From NCBI GenBank assembly GCA_947306425.1, contig CAMZGO010000001.1:124001-188000 (forward strand): DNA of 64,000 nt, given 5' to 3'. Below, in pieces: positions 43,918-53,074 of this stretch. Source of the DNA: an uncultured Elusimicrobia bacterium (GTDB lineage Bacteria > Elusimicrobiota > Elusimicrobia > Elusimicrobiales > Elusimicrobiaceae). The notes beneath the pieces were generated by a model. The model made no database searches and was not told the DNA's origin. It saw nothing but the letters and a program-made list of their open reading frames with translations. Positions within the stretch are counted from its first letter, which is position 1, and each line of letters begins with the position of its first letter. Position numbers and translations under genes: made by a program.

Positions 43918-44973
43918 ACAAACCCCCAGAACTTTTTGTAAATATTTTGCTGCATTTTTAAAACTGTCCTTTTCATTTTTTGCCAATGCACAAAGTTCTG
44001 CCACTTCAAGATTTGTATAATTTTTCAAAGCCTTACTACTTAATTTATTTTTGCCACAAATAAAATAAACTCTTTTTTTATATTTTTTTGCAATCTTTAA
44101 AATTTCAAAAGGTGCTTTTCCAAAGTAACTTTGCTCATCTAAACAACCCTCGGAAGTTACGACCAAACCAGCCCCTTTTATTAAATTTTTTATTTTCAAA
44201 ATTTTAAATATTTCCTGCGTTCCTTTCTTAATCTCTGCCCCAAGTACCCCGCATAAAGAAACAGGCAGGGCACCGCTTGCACCGTAATATTTTTTATTTA
44301 AATTCTTGCCAATAATTTTTTGGAAGTTTTTTAAAGCATGCTCAATTTTTATGACTTCTTCTTTATTTGCCCCCTTTTGAGGCCCGTATACCTGTGCGGA
44401 ACCATCTTTGCCAAATAATTTATTTTCTACATCGCTAAAACAAATTATTTTCGGCACTTTCAAATTTTTAGGTGCAATAATTTTTTTAAGCTTTAATAAA
44501 CCTAAAATACCTAAGGGTATTTGATTGTTTTTGTCATCAAGCAATTTATATCCAAGTGCTTGCAAACAACCAGCGCCCCCATCATTAAAAGCGACACCGC
44601 CAAGCCCTATATAAACAGTTTTAATTTTTGCTTTTCCTATTGTTTTTAATACTGTACCTATGCCGAAAGAATTTGCTTTCATAACATTTCTTCTTTGTAT
44701 TTTTATTTCGGCAAGACCGGCAATATTTGCACACTCCAAAAAAGCACAATCTCTATATGTTAAATATGAAACTTTTTTTGTTTTGTTTAAAGCGTTTTTC
44801 GCATGAACAAAATGTTTTTTTGCGGTTGGAAAAGCATAAGCCATTGTTTCCAAGAAACCGTCGCCTCCGTCGCTTAACGGAACAAATTTTATAGGATAAA
44901 ATTTGTTTAATTTACAAATTTCTTTAGTGCTTAAAGAACCCTTTAAAGCATTAACAAAATATATGTCTTTCAT
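43918..44973 (-). CDS. glxK: Glycerate kinase, lacking its own stop codon
   Basis: Glycerate kinase (GlxK/GarK family) phosphorylates glycerate to enter lower glycolysis. The sequence starts MKDIYFVNALKGSLS, with SDGGDGFLETM, GLGGVAFNDGGAGCLQALGY, ICFSDVENKLFG and VTSEGCLDEQSYFGKAP, all family signatures. About 352 residues belong to the kinase. The reading frame then runs without a stop into the signal peptide of the next gene. The ATG overlaps the upstream stop (TGATG). Either a stop was lost or the assembly has a small error there. Confidence 0.85.
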
Positions 44974-46232
44974 CAGAAAAACCAACTTGCTTTTAAAGTA
45001 ATAATTAAACTAGTTTTGGGGGATTTTGATAATTCTTTCTTTAAGGGAGTATATTTTAAACGTGTTTCAAAGCCAATATTAATATCTTCAATGGTCCACT
45101 CTAAACCAAGGCCGATATTTCCATTAAAAGCAGTTATGCTTTTATCATCTTTTGTAGGGGACTTCCACAACCAATTACCTTCACCGTCTTGATAAGAATC
45201 ACTGTAACTTTTATCTATTCCTACGGAGGCAAACCCGCCGCCTCCCGTTAAATAAACCCTTAAAGGGTCTTTGGGATTTAAATACAAATTAAACAAAGCG
45301 TTTAGCGAGTATGTTTGCCCGCTAATTTCTACATCACGTTCGCCGCTCCCATAAGCATAGCGTGTAGATTTTTTAGGAAGCATGCCGAAATCAAACCCGC
45401 CGCCAAACCAAAAGTAATCGGAAAGTTTACGCATATATGAAATCCCGAAATCAACATTAGTACCGGACATCTCAAAATCCTGTGGGCCTTCAAGTTCCGT
45501 TAAATTTATATTTAGGTCCGTTCTTAATACCCCTGCTTGAACAGAAAAATAATTTTTACCTTCTTTCCTTTTTTTGTTTTGGTCAAAAGAGAGAGCTTCT
45601 TCCTTTACCTTTTGTTCCTGTTCCGCAGGCGTTAAAGCTTCTAAAGCGGCTTTTTCTTCTGCAGCGGCTTTTATTTGTTCAGGTGTATCTTGGTGCGTTT
45701 TATAAATATGCTTTACAGTTTCAGTTTCTTGCGGTTTTGAAGGAAAAACCTTTTCCAAATCTTCATCAAAACTTAAGCCTGAAGTTCCCAAAGCAGAAGC
45801 AGTAACCGTTTTTTTACCTTCTTCCTTAGCGGCTTGTTCCTGTGCTTCCTGATCTATCTTATTTTCAATATATTTTTTTTGTTTAGCGGCTTCTTCATAG
45901 TCATATACTTCCATTGAAGTTATCTGCGCCACATCAATATTTATAAGGCCGCTATCAGTATTTAAAGTCAAATTAAAATCATCTAAGTCCACTACAGTAC
46001 CGACGTATTCTCCCCCGCCTTTTAAAAAAACACGGTGAAGGTCCGGCATAATTTTTTCAATCTCCCTTTGGTTTAAAGCAATTACCCCGTAAGAAGTTTG
46101 GACCTTCAACACATACTCACTTCTATCAATTATTGAACCATTGATAATAAGCCCGTTTTTTAATTTTATTGCTTCACAAAAAGAGGGCAAAGTGCAAATT
46201 AAAAAAAATAAACAAATAAAATACTTCTTCAT
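44973..46232 (-). CDS. Secreted protein with beta-rich N-domain, charged linker and C-terminal barrel
   Basis: A 419-aa protein with signal peptide (KKYFICLFFLICTLPSFC). Two similar beta-rich units follow (LKNGLIINGSIIDRSEYVL and GEYVGTVVDLDDFNLTLN) that resemble Sm-like folds. Then comes a long Glu/Lys/Ala coiled-coil linker and an outer-membrane-barrel-like domain ending LKASWFF. The terminal Phe fits Bam-dependent insertion. No named family is recognised. It overlaps glxK by one base, so an operon with glxK and the Omp85-like gene is likely. Confidence 0.7.
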   Translation of the reverse strand: MKKYFICLFFLICTLPSFCEAIKLKNGLIINGSIIDRSEYVLKVQTSYGVIALNQREIEKIMPDLHRVFLKGGGEYVGTVVDLDDFNLTLNTDSGLINIDVAQITSMEVYDYEEAAKQKKYIENKIDQEAQEQAAKEEGKKTVTASALGTSGLSFDEDLEKVFPSKPQETETVKHIYKTHQDTPEQIKAAAEEKAALEALTPAEQEQKVKEEALSFDQNKKRKEGKNYFSVQAGVLRTDLNINLTELEGPQDFEMSGTNVDFGISYMRKLSDYFWFGGGFDFGMLPKKSTRYAYGSGERDVEISGQTYSLNALFNLYLNPKDPLRVYLTGGGGFASVGIDKSYSDSYQDGEGNWLWKSPTKDDKSITAFNGNIGLGLEWTIEDINIGFETRLKYTPLKKELSKSPKTSLIITLKASWFF

Positions 46233-46277
46233 ATTAAATTCCCGCGCCCTGCGAAGCAAGGCGCAGGGTAAAATAAT

Positions 46278-46595
46278 TTATTTATTGTTTACTGCGTGTT
46301 TGATTTTTTTAAGTACTTTTAAAATTCTTGCTACAGTAAACAGAACTAAGGCATAAAATAAATAGGTAACTATTATTTGCAAGCTCCATAAAAGACCTTC
46401 TGTTATAGGCATGTCTACCTTTATTATTTCATACCATCCGGATCCTAAAATATAAAGCATTACCAATATTACAAAAATGCTTAATGCTTTATAGATATTG
46501 GAAAGACCTTTTAAACCTAAAATTTTATGGCAAATGCAACATTTCTTTTGCGTATTGCAACTGCAATTTTCGGTTGTTTGATTTTCTTGTGTCAT
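46278..46595 (-). CDS. Small Cys-rich membrane protein
   Basis: A 105-aa protein with a Cys-rich N-terminus (CSCNTQKKCCICHK), which may bind metal, followed by two membrane helices (ALSIFVILVMLYILGSGW and LQIIVTYLFYALVLFTVA). No family is recognised. It lies between recN (14 nt upstream) and the barrel-protein gene in the same direction. Confidence 0.65.
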   Translation of the reverse strand: MTQENQTTENCSCNTQKKCCICHKILGLKGLSNIYKALSIFVILVMLYILGSGWYEIIKVDMPITEGLLWSLQIIVTYLFYALVLFTVARILKVLKKIKHAVNNK

Positions 46596-46609
46596 ATTTT
46601 CTCCTTATA

Positions 46610-48256
46610 CTAAACATTATGTGCTTCTTCAAGCAACTCGCAGGCATGTTTAAAACCTGCGCTATTTGCGCTTGTACTGCCAATCATACGGGCTATTTCA
46701 AGGGGTTTTTGTTTTTCATCCAAAACAAGTAATTTAACGGTAGTTTTACCTTCTGTTACAAGTTTTTCCACCTTTAAATGCCTATCCCCGTAAGCAGCAA
46801 CTTGCGCTAAATGAGTAACACACAATACTTGCCTGTCTTTTGCAATTCTTGACAAACTTTTCCCGACAAGTTTTGCCGTATTACCGCTGATTCCTGTATC
46901 CACTTCATCAAAAATCATAGTCGGCACATCACCGGCTAAAAGGGTTTTTAAACCAAGCATTAAACGGGAAATTTCACCGCCGCTTGCTATATTTCTCAGA
47001 GGACGCAAACTTTGCCCTGCATTAGCAGAAAATAAAAACTCTGCTTTATCAAAGCCCTTTTGGGTTGGAAAATCCAATTTTTCCAAAACCGCTTCAAAAC
47101 GGACTTCGCCAAAGCCAAGCGGTTTAATTTCTTTTATAACCTGTATGCTTAGTTCTTTGGCCGCCTTTTGACGCTTGGTTCTAAGCCCCTCACTAAAAGA
47201 TATAAGTTTTTGGGCCTGTTTTTCAAGTGCTTTGTTTAAAATTTGTATATTTTCTTCTGAGTTTTGCAAAGCATTTAATTTATTTTCCAGGTCCTTTTCT
47301 TTAGCAAAAACATCTTCAAGGGCAGGGCCGTATTTTTGTTTTATCTTTCTGATTTCTTCTTGACGGCTGAGTAAATTGTCTAAAACTTGAGGGTCTATAT
47401 CAAGGTTTTCCGCATAATCTGTTAATGCGGAGGATATTTCTTGAACATTATTTGCAGCTTGGGAAAGTTCTTTTGATAAATCCTCTAAAGTTTTATCTGT
47501 TTGGGACATATCTTCCAAAACTTGTGCGGCCTTGTTCAAATGCTCACAAGCAGCCCCGTCATTGTTTAACAAATCACATAAAGTTTTAGCGCTTTCTTTT
47601 AAATGTCCGGCAAATTTCAGGGAAGGTAATTTTTCTTCTATCTCTTCTTCTTCCCCTTGTCTTAAATGAGCATTTTTTATTTCTTTTAATTGATAGGAAT
47701 AGAGGTCCATAAGTTTGGCCTTTTCCTCTCCGCTCATTTTTGCGGCATCGGCTTTGGCCTTTATTTCCTGATACTTCTGATATGCGATTGCGGTTTCTTT
47801 TAAAAGTTCCTCGTTTTTGGCGAAGGTATCAAGCAAAGTCAAATGTTCCGCGGAATTAAAAAGTTTTTGGTGTTCGTGCTGTCCATGGAAATCAATTAAA
47901 TATGTTCCTATTTCATTTAATGCTTGAACGCTGTAACTTTTACCGTTTATCTTTACGGCATTTTTCCCTTTTAAATCCAGCGAACGGTATAAATTAATGG
48001 AGGAGGTTAAATTATATTTTTCTCTGATTTCCTGCGGTATAGATATTTTTTCAAAAACAGCGGAAACTTCCATTTTATTTGCCCCTTGTTTGATAAGACC
48101 TGTATCCCCTCTCGCTCCCAAAACGAAACTTAATGCCTCAATTACTATAGATTTTCCCGCACCCGTTTCACCGGTAAAGACATTAAGCCCCTTTGAAAGT
48201 TCCAAAGTTAAATTATCTATCAAAGCAAAGTTCTTTATAATTACATTTTTAAGCAT
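46610..48256 (-). CDS. recN: DNA repair protein RecN
   Basis: An SMC-like ATPase acting early in double-strand break repair. The 548-aa sequence has Walker A (GETGAGKS, residues 29-36), a long coiled coil (about 150-370), the ABC signature (ASGGEISRLMLGLK) and Walker B (PTMIFDEVDTGISG). It overlaps nadK by 8 nt, a nadK-recN pairing found in many bacteria. Confidence 0.96.
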   Translation of the reverse strand: MLKNVIIKNFALIDNLTLELSKGLNVFTGETGAGKSIVIEALSFVLGARGDTGLIKQGANKMEVSAVFEKISIPQEIREKYNLTSSINLYRSLDLKGKNAVKINGKSYSVQALNEIGTYLIDFHGQHEHQKLFNSAEHLTLLDTFAKNEELLKETAIAYQKYQEIKAKADAAKMSGEEKAKLMDLYSYQLKEIKNAHLRQGEEEEIEEKLPSLKFAGHLKESAKTLCDLLNNDGAACEHLNKAAQVLEDMSQTDKTLEDLSKELSQAANNVQEISSALTDYAENLDIDPQVLDNLLSRQEEIRKIKQKYGPALEDVFAKEKDLENKLNALQNSEENIQILNKALEKQAQKLISFSEGLRTKRQKAAKELSIQVIKEIKPLGFGEVRFEAVLEKLDFPTQKGFDKAEFLFSANAGQSLRPLRNIASGGEISRLMLGLKTLLAGDVPTMIFDEVDTGISGNTAKLVGKSLSRIAKDRQVLCVTHLAQVAAYGDRHLKVEKLVTEGKTTVKLLVLDEKQKPLEIARMIGSTSANSAGFKHACELLEEAHNV

Positions 48257-49082
48257 AGTTTTTCTTTTTATTCCCGCCCCAGTTTAACTTAAGTGTCAAA
48301 ATCTTGAAAAAATCATAATTATTAGGAAAAATTATTTTTGCTTTTAACGTGCTTTTATTAATTTTAACCCTATCTTTTTTAGAAAGATTAAAAAATACTT
48401 GCCCGTCAAGGCATAATTGGGCTTCCTCTTGCCCGTCAATAAAAAGAGAGTTTTCAAGTTTTAAAACCAAAGGCCTTTGTGCTAAAGTGTGAGGGCAAAT
48501 CGGGGTTAAAACAAAAGCATTTAAGGCCGGTTCCAAAATAGGACCGCCGGCTGCTAAATTATAAGCAGTAGAACCGGTAGGGGTGCTGAGCATTAAACCG
48601 TCGGCAAAATATTCCTTGAGTTCACTCTCACCATAAAAAGTATCTAAATGTACGGCACGTGCTTTGTTTGATTTTATGGTACATTCATTTAAGGCTATAC
48701 CTTTAAAGGCAATTTTTTTGTTCCTTATAACCCTAACATCAAGCAAGGTTCTTTCCTGAATACAAAATTTATCTGTTTTTATAAGATTTACAAGTTCTTT
48801 AAGGTTTTCTGTTCTACCATAAGTTAAAAACCCTAAATGCCCGAAATTTAAACCAAGTATTTTTATTTTGTGAGGCGCGGACTTGCGCACTATTTTTAGC
48901 AAAGAACCGTCGCCACCCAGTGAAAAAATTAAATCAATATCTTTATCAATTTCCGGGTTATCGTAAGACAGTATTTTGGTTTTTATATGCTCTTTTTCTA
49001 TAATTGTTTTTAAACACTGTGCCGCTTTTTTGCAGGCCAAGCGCTTCGGATTAAAAAACAGAGCGATGTTCCCTATCACCAT
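48249..49082 (-). CDS. nadK: NAD kinase
   Basis: NadK makes NADP from NAD. The 277-aa sequence has the GGDGS motif (FSLGGDGSLLKIVRKS), GLNFGHLGFLT, LNECTIKSNKARAVHLD and TPTGSTAYNLAAGGPI. It overlaps recN by 8 nt. Confidence 0.95.
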   Translation of the reverse strand: MVIGNIALFFNPKRLACKKAAQCLKTIIEKEHIKTKILSYDNPEIDKDIDLIFSLGGDGSLLKIVRKSAPHKIKILGLNFGHLGFLTYGRTENLKELVNLIKTDKFCIQERTLLDVRVIRNKKIAFKGIALNECTIKSNKARAVHLDTFYGESELKEYFADGLMLSTPTGSTAYNLAAGGPILEPALNAFVLTPICPHTLAQRPLVLKLENSLFIDGQEEAQLCLDGQVFFNLSKKDRVKINKSTLKAKIIFPNNYDFFKILTLKLNWGGNKKKNYA

Positions 49083-49128
49083 ATAATATTATTCTAGCAA
49101 ATTATACTTCCTCTGTGTCCCTATACTT

Positions 49129-49560
49129 TTAAGGTTTATTGTTACTAATTACATTGTTGGAAACAGAAAACACACTCAATTTTTTAATTAATATTTCCGT
49201 AAGTGTTTTTTGTGGGGAAATTTCTAAGCAAGTTTTAAAATCGGAAAAGGCTTTTTCATTCCTTTTGGTGCGCATATAAAAATATGCTCTGCGTAAATAG
49301 TTTCCAGAATTATTTTTATCTAAGTTTATTGCTTTGTTATAAAGTTGTTCTGCTTCTACAATCAAATTGTTCCTTTCACATATATCTGCTATATCATTGG
49401 AAATATAACCTGTGTATACTTTTTCATAATCATTAAAGGCTTTTTTATATTGTTTAATTTTCCCGTATAATTTAGCCCTGCCTAGATATAACTCCTTCAT
49501 ATCGGGATATTTTTTTATTAGTTTATTAAACTCTTTTATTTTCTCTTTAACATTTTCCAT
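49129..49560 (-). CDS. Small TPR-repeat protein B
   Basis: A 143-aa paralog of the 25715-26116 protein. It shares KEKIKEFNKLIKKYPDMKE, RAKLYGKIKQYKKA, AEQLYNKAINLDKNN and AYFYMRTKRNEKA, all TPR-like helices, then has a short unrelated C-terminal tail. I chose ATG 49560; the longer frame start lies inside the upstream terminator hairpin. No Shine-Dalgarno is evident, which contrasts with copy A. It follows structured RNA element B by about 15 nt. Confidence 0.78.
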   Translation of the reverse strand: MENVKEKIKEFNKLIKKYPDMKELYLGRAKLYGKIKQYKKAFNDYEKVYTGYISNDIADICERNNLIVEAEQLYNKAINLDKNNSGNYLRRAYFYMRTKRNEKAFSDFKTCLEISPQKTLTEILIKKLSVFSVSNNVISNNKP

Positions 49561-49574
49561 AAGTAAAATTTTAC

Positions 49575-49797
49575 AATAAAAAACGGCTCTTATAAGAGCC
49601 AGAAACATAACCCGTATAACAGCCGTGGTTTACCAATAATGGCAAACGCTCGGCATAAAACATCACGTGTTCGTTTTATGCCTTAACCGACTGTATTTGG
49701 TTGTTTCTGTGCTTTCTATGCTGCCGTATGAACGGCGACCAAAAACAGGCAAATTGTCTTAGGGCTTTTAACCCAGCATTAACAACAAAACTCCTTT
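49575..49797 (-). ncRNA. Structured RNA element B upstream of the TPR gene
   Basis: About 220 nt with the same architecture as element A. It has AAGGAG at the 5' end; hairpin GGGUUAAAAGCCC; helix UUUGGU/ACCAAA (49738-49743 with 49696-49701) enclosing hairpin GCCGU/ACGGC; helix ACAGUCG/CGGCUGU (49688-49694 with 49619-49625) enclosing a 10-bp hairpin (49652-49682) and an 8-bp hairpin (49628-49647). The terminator is GGCUCUUAUAAGAGCC then UUUUUU. CGGCUGUUAUA can also pair with UAUAAGAGCCG at 10 of 11 positions. The loop segment 49600-49607 is exactly complementary to 49702-49709. Confidence 0.75.
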
Positions 49798-49803
49798 TCT
49801 TTT

Positions 49804-49832
49804 ATTATATTGAATTTTTCTATTCACTGCAA
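49804..49832 (-). promoter_or_regulatory. Promoter of RNA element B
   Basis: On the minus strand TTGCAG (49832-49827), a 17-nt spacer and a perfect TATAAT (49809-49804). The predicted start is at or next to the AAGGAG that opens element B, the same geometry as for element A. The rest of the gap up to thyX (49833-49954) shows only AT-rich sequence with a TACAAT near 49919 that may serve thyX. Confidence 0.7.
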
Positions 49833-49954
49833 GCATTTCTTCCAGCTGTTTGAGAATATGACAATAAACGAAAACACTTTAAATTATACAACCCCGTGCA
49901 AAAAGCTGCTAAAAAAGATACAATATGCTTAATAAAGAATATAAAGGAGATATT

Positions 49955-50638
49955 ATGAAAGATACTGCACCCCAAAACGATTATATAGAAGTCCTAGACA
50001 AAGGCTTTGTTAAATTAGTAGATTTTATGGGCTCTGACCTTAGGGCCGTCAGTTCTGCGCGTGTTTCCTTCGGCGGTGTAAGTAAAGGAGAGGAAAAAGA
50101 TAAACTCCTGATAAAATATCTTGTAGAACATGAACATCATTCTCCTTTTGAGCATTGTTATTTCCAATTTCACATTAAATGCCCTATTTTTGTTGCACGC
50201 CAATGGATGCGCCACCGTATATGTTCCTATAACGAAATCAGCGCCCGTTATACCGAAGTAAAAGATGAATTTTATACCCCGACCGAGTTCCGCGTACAAG
50301 ATATAGCAAACCGCCAAGGCAGCGTGGTAAGCAAAGATATTGATAATGCTGCTTTGCTTGAAATTTATAACAAGAGTATAGAAAATTCTTATGAAAGTTA
50401 TAAGAAACTTTTAGCGGCAGGCGTCGCGCGCGAAATGGCACGCTGTGTTTTGCCCGTCAGCCAATACACACAATTTTATTGGACTGTAAATGCCCGTGCT
50501 TTATTAAATTTTATCAAACTCCGTGCAGACAACCATGCACAATACGAAATACGCGTTTACGCAGAAGCAATTAAGAAAATTTTTAAAGAAAAATTACCTT
50601 GGACTTGGCAGGCCTTTGAGAATTTAAAGAAGAAATAA
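49955..50638 (+). CDS. thyX: Flavin-dependent thymidylate synthase
   Basis: ThyX makes dTMP from dUMP using FAD and methylene-tetrahydrofolate, replacing ThyA. The 227-aa sequence has HHSPFEHCYFQFHIKCPIF, the ThyX motif RHR followed by SYNEISARY, and the C-terminal RALLNFIKLRADNHAQYEIR. ATG 49955 has AAAGGAG upstream. It begins a unit with glgC and ybeY. Confidence 0.96.
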   Translation: MKDTAPQNDYIEVLDKGFVKLVDFMGSDLRAVSSARVSFGGVSKGEEKDKLLIKYLVEHEHHSPFEHCYFQFHIKCPIFVARQWMRHRICSYNEISARYTEVKDEFYTPTEFRVQDIANRQGSVVSKDIDNAALLEIYNKSIENSYESYKKLLAAGVAREMARCVLPVSQYTQFYWTVNARALLNFIKLRADNHAQYEIRVYAEAIKKIFKEKLPWTWQAFENLKKK

Positions 50639-50650
50639 AAAGGAGATATT

Positions 50651-51862
50651 ATGAGAATACTCGGCATGATTATGGCGGGTGGTAAAGGGGAGCGCCTTTT
50701 CCCGTTAACAAAAGAACGCTCAAAACCGGCGGTTCCTTTCGGCGGTAAATACAGAATTATTGATTTCGTTTTATCTAATTTTGTAAACTCAAACATTTTT
50801 TCTTCTTATATTTTGGTGCAATATTTATCACAATCCCTAATTGAATATTTACGTGTTTCTTGGCCTACGCAGGGTATAAGCAAAAACCATTTCTTAACCG
50901 TCGTGCCGCCGCAAATGCGCCTTGGCGAAAATTGGTATAGGGGTACGGCTGATTCCGTCAGGCAAAATATCGGTTTAATTAACGATTATGAACCGGATTT
51001 GATTGCCATTTTCGGTGCCGATCATATTTACCGTATGGACATCAGCAAGATGATAGATTTCCATATCAAAAACAATGCTGATGTTACCGTTTCCGCAAAT
51101 GTTGTACCTTTAAGTGATGCGAAGGCTTTCGGTGTTATGGCAGTTGATAACAATAACAGAATTATCAGTTTTGACGAAAAACCAAAAGAACCTAAATGTA
51201 TCCCGGGGAAACCTAAGAAAGCGTATGTTTCCATGGGTAACTATATCTTCAGTAAAAATGTTTTACTTAAAATTTTACAACAAAAATATTGTGATGTTCC
51301 ATCTTTAGATTTCGGTAAAAATATCTTGCCTGTAATATTGAACCAATACAGAACTTTTGCTTATGATTTCCCTTCCCAAAAATTGCCCGGTGTTAAGGAT
51401 TATGAGGAACAGGGTTATTGGCGTGATGTGGGTACAATTCAGGCATATTGGCAAGCAAATATGGACTTGCTTGGCGAAAACCCCAAATTTGACTTAAATA
51501 ATCCGCTTTGGCCTATTAACACATCAGTACACAATGTTCCGCCGACGGCCTATCTTGGCGGTGAAGTGATTAACAGCACTTTAAGCAATGGTTGCCGCAT
51601 AAGCAAAAATACGCTTATAAAAAATAGCGTTTTAGCAAGCAATATTATCGTAGAAGAAGGCGCAGTTATTGAAGACAGCGTAATTATGGACAGTTGTGTT
51701 ATAGGCAAAAATTGCCATATAAAGAAAGCAATTGTAGACCGTTTTAATATTTTGCCGGCTAATATGAAAGTTGGCCTCAATAAAGATGATGACAGCCAAA
51801 ATTATTTTATTGACCCATCAGGTATTGTGGTTGTACCGCGTGGCAGAACAAAGTTTTTATAA
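50651..51862 (+). CDS. glgC: Glucose-1-phosphate adenylyltransferase
   Basis: GlgC makes ADP-glucose, the committed step of glycogen synthesis. The 403-aa sequence starts MRILGMIMAGGKGERLFPLT, has KPAVPFGGKYRIIDFVLSN, VRQNIGLI, FGADHIYRMD, YWRDVGTIQAYWQANMDLL and a left-handed beta-helix C-domain ending in a VVVPRG motif. It follows thyX by 12 nt, with a strong AAGGAGA, and abuts ybeY. No other glycogen gene is in the window. Confidence 0.94.
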   Translation: MRILGMIMAGGKGERLFPLTKERSKPAVPFGGKYRIIDFVLSNFVNSNIFSSYILVQYLSQSLIEYLRVSWPTQGISKNHFLTVVPPQMRLGENWYRGTADSVRQNIGLINDYEPDLIAIFGADHIYRMDISKMIDFHIKNNADVTVSANVVPLSDAKAFGVMAVDNNNRIISFDEKPKEPKCIPGKPKKAYVSMGNYIFSKNVLLKILQQKYCDVPSLDFGKNILPVILNQYRTFAYDFPSQKLPGVKDYEEQGYWRDVGTIQAYWQANMDLLGENPKFDLNNPLWPINTSVHNVPPTAYLGGEVINSTLSNGCRISKNTLIKNSVLASNIIVEEGAVIEDSVIMDSCVIGKNCHIKKAIVDRFNILPANMKVGLNKDDDSQNYFIDPSGIVVVPRGRTKFL

Positions 51863-52299
51863 TGGAAATAAATTTATTTTACCGCACAACTTTGCCGTCT
51901 TATTACAGAAAAACTAAACTGTATAAGGCGGCAGTTTCTTTTTCACTTGGAAAACAAAAAAACAAATTTGAAGTAGTAAATATTGTTATTGTTTCGCCTA
52001 AAGAAATTTTAAAAATTAACAAAGAATTTTTGGGCCACAATTATGTAACTGATGTCATTACTTTTGGAAATCCTTCGCTGATAAATAATAAAATTTATGC
52101 TGATATTTTTGTTTGTTTTGAGCAGACAAAAAAGCAAGCTGAAGAACTTGGCAAACAGTTTAGAAAAGAATTTTTAACTGTCATAATACACGGCATTTTA
52201 CACCTAATCGGCTACGATGATGACACACTTAAAAAACGCAACGAAATGAATGCCGTCGCCGAGAATATTGCCGCAAAATTTTTAAAGAAAATTGCGTAA
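51862..52299 (+). CDS. ybeY: Endoribonuclease YbeY
   Basis: YbeY is a single-strand endoribonuclease in 16S rRNA maturation and ribosome quality control. The 145-aa sequence has LGHNYVTDVITFG, ADIFVCFEQTKKQAEELG and the metal site HGILHLIGYDDD. The third ligand, usually His (HGxLHLxGYDH), is Asp here, a change also seen in some other phyla. It begins within the glgC stop (TAATG). Confidence 0.92.
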   Translation: MEINLFYRTTLPSYYRKTKLYKAAVSFSLGKQKNKFEVVNIVIVSPKEILKINKEFLGHNYVTDVITFGNPSLINNKIYADIFVCFEQTKKQAEELGKQFRKEFLTVIIHGILHLIGYDDDTLKKRNEMNAVAENIAAKFLKKIA

Positions 52300-52815
52300 T
52301 TATAATTCACTATCAGAGTATTTAAATCCTAAAGGTTCATAAATTGATTTGCACATTTTTCTGCCAAAATCAGTTAATTCCGTTATACAAGAACAATACC
52401 AACCATCAGACATTGGAGAATCGTCATTAAAACCATCTCCAGATTGTGTACACCAAAGTTCATAAAATAGATGTTTTCTAGTTATTTCAATACCACCTCC
52501 GTATGAATCTATACTACAATAATACTGAAAATTTTCTGTCATATAACCGTCATATTGATCCCATCCATTGCCTCCTGATAAATCCACAGTAGCAAAATCT
52601 TTATATTCAACAATACCACTCGTTGGTAAACCGTTTGTAGTAATATATAATTGTATTTCTCTTTTCATCGTGGCAAGATTCATTAGTGCTTCTGCAGATC
52701 TGGCTTTTTCTACTGCCAAAGTATATTGTGGCAAAGCAATGCCTGCCAAAATACCGATAATTAAAACAACTACTAACATTTCTATCAGGGTAAACCCTTT
52801 ATTTTTCTTTTGCAT
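52300..52815 (-). CDS. Type IV pilin-like protein
   Basis: A 171-aa pilin/pseudopilin: leader MQKKNKG before Phe, TLIEMLVVVLIIGILAGIAL with Glu5, then a globular part with five Cys and many aromatic residues (GYMTENFQYYCSIDSYGGG). The promoter has a shortened T7 spacer. It converges on ybeY with no gap (ybeY ends at 52299). Confidence 0.88.
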   Translation of the reverse strand: MQKKNKGFTLIEMLVVVLIIGILAGIALPQYTLAVEKARSAEALMNLATMKREIQLYITTNGLPTSGIVEYKDFATVDLSGGNGWDQYDGYMTENFQYYCSIDSYGGGIEITRKHLFYELWCTQSGDGFNDDSPMSDGWYCSCITELTDFGRKMCKSIYEPLGFKYSDSEL

Positions 52816-52864
52816 AATTTCTCCTTAAACGCTTTATACGGCGTTTTATAATCTATATGTAAAA

Positions 52865-52888
52865 ATTATACAAAAAAATGGATATCAA
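52865..52888 (-). promoter_or_regulatory. Pilin promoter variant with T7 spacer tract
   Basis: On the minus strand TTGATA (52888-52883) and TATAAT (52870-52865) with a 12-nt spacer containing only seven T. By analogy with the three T15 pilin promoters the tract has lost bases, leaving a spacing too short for normal sigma-70 contact. The 259-nt gap 52816-53074 holds otherwise only AT-rich DNA and the next terminator. Confidence 0.5.
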
Positions 52889-53018
52889 GAAGATCGTCGT
52901 AAAAATAACAATATCAGTATACCCATACGTTATGTTTTTCTAATAAGTTTAAATTTTATATTATCCTTTCTTAACAAGAATATAAATATTAAAACAAACT
53001 AAAACTACAACGAAACAT

Positions 53019-53051
53019 GTAAAAACTACCGCGGGTTGCCCTGCGGTAGTT
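53019..53051 (-). terminator. Intrinsic terminator after the duplicated-domain secreted protein
   Basis: AACTACCGC/GCGGTAGTT (9 bp) followed on the minus strand by TTTTTAC. The arms closely resemble those of the terminator at 54766, suggesting duplication. Confidence 0.8.
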
Positions 53052-53074
53052 CTAGTTTTCCAATTAACTTAATC

